Part shown: in pieces, positions 5,739 through 7,933 of the stretch
Numbering within the stretch: position 1 is the first letter of the stretch
How the letters are laid out: the number at the start of each line of letters is the position of its first letter
Assembly: GCA_017961625.1 (NCBI GenBank)
Contig: JAGCWY010000075.1
Location: 1-7,933 of the forward strand
DNA: 7,933 nt
Origin: Ruminococcus sp.
GTDB lineage: Bacteria; Bacillota; Clostridia; Oscillospirales; Ruminococcaceae
Direction of reading: 5' to 3'
Notes under the pieces: generated by a model
Databases searched by the model: none
What the model saw: the letters and a program-made list of their open reading frames with translations, nothing else
What the model was told of the DNA's origin: nothing
Translations under genes and position numbers: made by a program

Positions 5739-6200
5739 ATGTCAGAAGAATTCAAGATTATTGAAACACAGGAAGCTTTCGACGCAGCTATAAAAGCTCG
5801 TCTTGAGCGTAACACAAGAAGCGTGACTGAAGAAGTCACAAAGAAATATGAAGGTTGGATTTCTCCGGAAGAATTGAAGAAGTCCACCGACCAGATCGAC
5901 ACTCTCAGCAAAGAAATCGAAGCAAACAAGGCTACAATTGCAGATCTTACTGCTAAGAACGCTGCATACGAGATCAACTCGGTAAAACTGAAAGTAGCAA
6001 GGGAAGTCGGTTTGCCAATTGAACTTGCTGACAGACTCAACGGCTCTAATGAGGAGGAGCTGAAAAAGGACGCTGAAACTCTTGCACAGTTTGCTGCAAA
6101 GCCAAGTCATCAGCCCAGACCAAAGTCAACTGAAAGCAGAGCCGGCCTGACGGGTGTTGAAGAAGAATTTTATAAAAGAAACCCAGATTTAAGACCATAA
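5739..6200 (+). CDS. Capsid scaffold protein (GP20/DUF4355-like)
   Basis: 153 residues, AGGA seven bases before the ATG. Highly charged and mostly helical, with a long coiled-coil-like middle (about 40-75, STDQIDTLSKEIEANKATIADL), then V-A-R-E-V-G-L-P-I-E-L-A-D-R-L, a typical segment of phage GP20/DUF4355 scaffolds, and a disordered C-terminal part ending near E-E-F-Y-K-R-N-P-D-L. Such proteins direct assembly of the capsid shell and leave or are degraded before packaging. Position just before the major capsid gene supports the call. Which of the two related families it belongs to I cannot settle. Confidence 0.85.
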   Translation: MSEEFKIIETQEAFDAAIKARLERNTRSVTEEVTKKYEGWISPEELKKSTDQIDTLSKEIEANKATIADLTAKNAAYEINSVKLKVAREVGLPIELADRLNGSNEEELKKDAETLAQFAAKPSHQPRPKSTESRAGLTGVEEEFYKRNPDLRP

Positions 6201-6211
6201 GGAGGTAAACT

Positions 6212-7318
6212 ATGGCACATGAACTTCAGGAGAGATATTCTGATCTCGTTTTAGCAAAACTTAGAAAGGTCCTTGTCCTTAAGGACGGAGTTGTTTTTAA
6301 CAACGACTATGAAGGTTCTCCGGCAGCTGGTTCTGTCAAGATCCCTGTACGTGATACGGAGGTACAGGTGTCTGACTACGATAAGGCTAACGGTATCAGC
6401 GCAAGCACAGGATCTACTGCATATGCACCAATGCTTATCACAAAGGATAAGGCAGTCAATGAGATTATTGACGGATACGATGCCGAAGCAGTACCGGATA
6501 ATCTTGTTGCTGATCGTCTCGACAGCGCAGCATACAGCTTAGCAAAGCAGATGGATACAGACGGCGGAACAGTGCTTATTGCAGGCTCAACAATCACCGG
6601 TGTAGCATCTCTTACTAATACCAACATCTATGATACAATCGTAGATATCAGAACAGCAATGAACAAGGCGAATGTTCCCGGAGATAACAGGTATCTGCTT
6701 GTAACACCCGATACAATGGCACTTATACTTAAGTCCCCTGAGTTTATCTCAGCTTCAAGCCTCGGTGATGAAGTAAAGCAGTCCGGTGCAGTTGGTAAGA
6801 TCGCCGGATTCCTCGTAATTGAGTGGAACGATACAACTGCTAACCTTGCAATGATCGCTGGCCATCCGAAATTTGCAACAAGAGCTGAAGAGTTTTCAGT
6901 ACCGGTACATATTCAGGATCTCAATGGTTCAGGTAAGTACATTGGCGCTGTTGCAGTTCAGGGACGTGACGTATACGATCATAAGGTTCTTCGCAGTCTT
7001 GCTATTCGTTCAGTGTTTGTTCCTTCAGTGCTTACACTTGCAACAACTGTAGGTACAAGTACAGCAGGAGACACTAAGGTAACTGCTACAGTGCTTACAG
7101 AGAACGACACTCTCGCTTATAAGAAGAATCCGGCAACAACTTGCGCTTATGGTGTGACTTCTACAGCCTATAGTGGAACATCCATGACAAGCGGAACAGC
7201 AAAGGTTATTTCCGGCTGTGTTGTTGGTGACATCATCGAGGTTGTTGAGTTCGATTCCAATAGTAAGGCTGTAGCAGTCGGCTATGTAACTCTCACAGCT
7301 GACGATATCAAGGCGTAA
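6212..7318 (+). CDS. Major capsid protein with C-terminal accessory domain
   Basis: 368 residues, strong ribosome site AGGAGGT six bases before the ATG. Residues 1 to about 272 look like the HK97-fold capsid proteins common in clostridial phages (MAHELQERYSDLV, VVFNNDYEGSPAAGSVKIPVRD, DKAVNEIIDGYDAEAVPDN, DRLDSAAYSLAKQMDTDGG, RYLLVTPDTMALILKSPEF). After V-F-V-P-S comes an extra domain of about 94 residues (275-368), rich in Thr, Ser, Val and Gly, with the pattern A-T-T-V-G, L-A-Y-K-K-N, G-D-I-I-E-V-V-E-F-D-S and A-V-A-V-G-Y. It looks like a small beta-sandwich shown on the capsid surface, a kind I recall appended to capsid proteins in related phages. No N-terminal cleaved region is evident, consistent with a separate scaffold. 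The hundreds of copies per head would fit the strong ribosome site. Confidence 0.9.
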   Translation: MAHELQERYSDLVLAKLRKVLVLKDGVVFNNDYEGSPAAGSVKIPVRDTEVQVSDYDKANGISASTGSTAYAPMLITKDKAVNEIIDGYDAEAVPDNLVADRLDSAAYSLAKQMDTDGGTVLIAGSTITGVASLTNTNIYDTIVDIRTAMNKANVPGDNRYLLVTPDTMALILKSPEFISASSLGDEVKQSGAVGKIAGFLVIEWNDTTANLAMIAGHPKFATRAEEFSVPVHIQDLNGSGKYIGAVAVQGRDVYDHKVLRSLAIRSVFVPSVLTLATTVGTSTAGDTKVTATVLTENDTLAYKKNPATTCAYGVTSTAYSGTSMTSGTAKVISGCVVGDIIEVVEFDSNSKAVAVGYVTLTADDIKA

Positions 7319-7321
7319 TCT

Positions 7322-7732
7322 ATGGCTGGCGCTGTATATGCGACAGTCTCAGATATTGAAGCATTAGGCATTAGCTTAACGACAAGTCAGGAAGGTGCAG
7401 CGGATATACTTCTTTCCACTGCATCTTCTAAGCTGAGACTGGCGGCGAGAAAACGAGGGAAAGAACTTGATACGCTTATTGCCGCTGATGCTGACTACGG
7501 CGCAGCTGTTAAGAGCGTAATTATCCAGGCGGTAACCAGAGCACTTAACAGCATTGCTGATAGTGCTCCGGCAGCAACACAAGGCTCTGAATCAAACGGA
7601 AACTACAGTATCAGTATGACGTACCTCAATGCAGGACAGTCACTGTATTTCCTCAGAAACGAGCTGAAAGAGCTTGGACTTATGAGACAGATATTCGGAG
7701 CTATTGATCTATATAATACCGGAGAGGAGTGA
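7322..7732 (+). CDS. Head-tail adaptor protein (Gp19/Gp15/Gp42 family)
   Basis: 136 residues, three bases after the capsid gene stop, with only a modest ribosome site (AAGG, 7310-7313) inside the capsid gene, so probably coupled to it. The N-terminal Y-A-T-V-S-D-I-E-A-L-G, the helical Leu/Ala/Arg stretch (A-S-S-K-L-R-L-A-A-R-K-R-G), V-I-I-Q-A-V-T-R-A-L, and the late Y-S-I-S-M-T-Y-L-N-A-G-Q-S-L-Y-F then L-K-E-L-G-L match the usual pattern of this adaptor family, which binds under the portal. Position directly after the capsid gene is standard. Confidence 0.85.
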   Translation: MAGAVYATVSDIEALGISLTTSQEGAADILLSTASSKLRLAARKRGKELDTLIAADADYGAAVKSVIIQAVTRALNSIADSAPAATQGSESNGNYSISMTYLNAGQSLYFLRNELKELGLMRQIFGAIDLYNTGEE

Positions 7733-7736
7733 AAAG

Positions 7737-7933
7737 ATGTTTACGAACTGTGAGGGATGTACGATATACGAGAAGGTTACTGTAGACAGAGCACCTTCAT
7801 ATATCAAGCACATTACAGGAGCCATATACTGGGAGCCGTCTACAGGTCAGACTGACGGCAGCGACAGAAGACCGAAGCGGTCGGTTTTCGTTAATATCCC
7901 GGATTTTTCAACAGACTACTTACCGAAGGAAGA
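7737..7933 (+). CDS. Partial gene, probable head-closure or minor capsid protein (3' end beyond window)
   Basis: Opens at ATG 7737, with GGAGAGGAG (7721-7729) seven bases upstream, four bases after the adaptor stop; 65 codons are visible and no stop is reached. The start M-F-T-N-C-E-G-C-T-I-Y, then H-I-T-G-A-I-Y-W-E and S-V-F-V-N-I-P resemble DUF6751-like proteins found at this place in clostridial phages (a Tyr near residue 11, G-x2-W in the middle, an I-P strand later). Place and pattern suggest head closure. Family call is moderate; that it is a real gene is likely. Confidence 0.7.
   Translation, partial: MFTNCEGCTIYEKVTVDRAPSYIKHITGAIYWEPSTGQTDGSDRRPKRSVFVNIPDFSTDYLPKE

Noticed and set aside
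1..7933. CRISPR arrays, insertion sequences or reverse-transcriptase systems
   Set aside because: No regularly spaced repeats, transposase motifs or RT motifs were found on reading either strand.

Overview
The window is part of the late (packaging and head assembly) region of a tailed double-stranded DNA phage or prophage. All genes read rightward. The base composition (roughly low to mid 40s % GC), the strong AGGAGG-type ribosome binding sites and the look of the proteins suggest a low-GC Bacillota host of the gut clostridial kind (Ruminococcus-like). The host is an inference: no chromosomal gene or integrase is visible, so prophage and free phage cannot be told apart.

Layout: 1-360 is the C-terminal part of a sigma-70-like (DUF1492-type) regulator that starts before the window. 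361-513 is an intergenic control region with a candidate promoter, an overlapping inverted repeat and a long stem-loop. 514-588 is a complete tRNA with anticodon CAT that resembles an initiator (fMet) tRNA. 589-763 probably holds no gene but has a G/C island (666-681) that could be the cos site. Then come the portal protein (764-1972), a MuF/SPP1 gp7-type minor head protein with a C-terminal HExxH metallopeptidase-like domain (1969-3441), a small Cys-rich protein (3441-3644), a hairpin terminator, a 59-residue beta-rich protein (3696-3875), a second hairpin terminator, an HNH endonuclease (3922-4275), the terminase large subunit (4290-5708), a scaffold protein (5739-6200), the major capsid protein with an extra C-terminal domain (6212-7318), a head-tail adaptor (7322-7732) and the start of a further head-closure-like gene (7737 to the end).

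How they work together: scaffold and capsid protein build the procapsid around the portal. HNH and terminase cut the concatemer and pump DNA in. The adaptor and the last gene close the head for tail joining. The MuF protein is an internal or portal-associated head protein. Its C-terminal enzyme-like domain, followed at once by a small Cys-rich gene in a more AT-rich stretch, fits a phage-borne polymorphic toxin cassette with a possible immunity or accessory partner.

The most unusual points are the initiator-like tRNA, the MuF-metallopeptidase fusion with its partner gene, and the gene order. Portal and MuF lie upstream of HNH-TerL, and no small terminase gene is recognisable.
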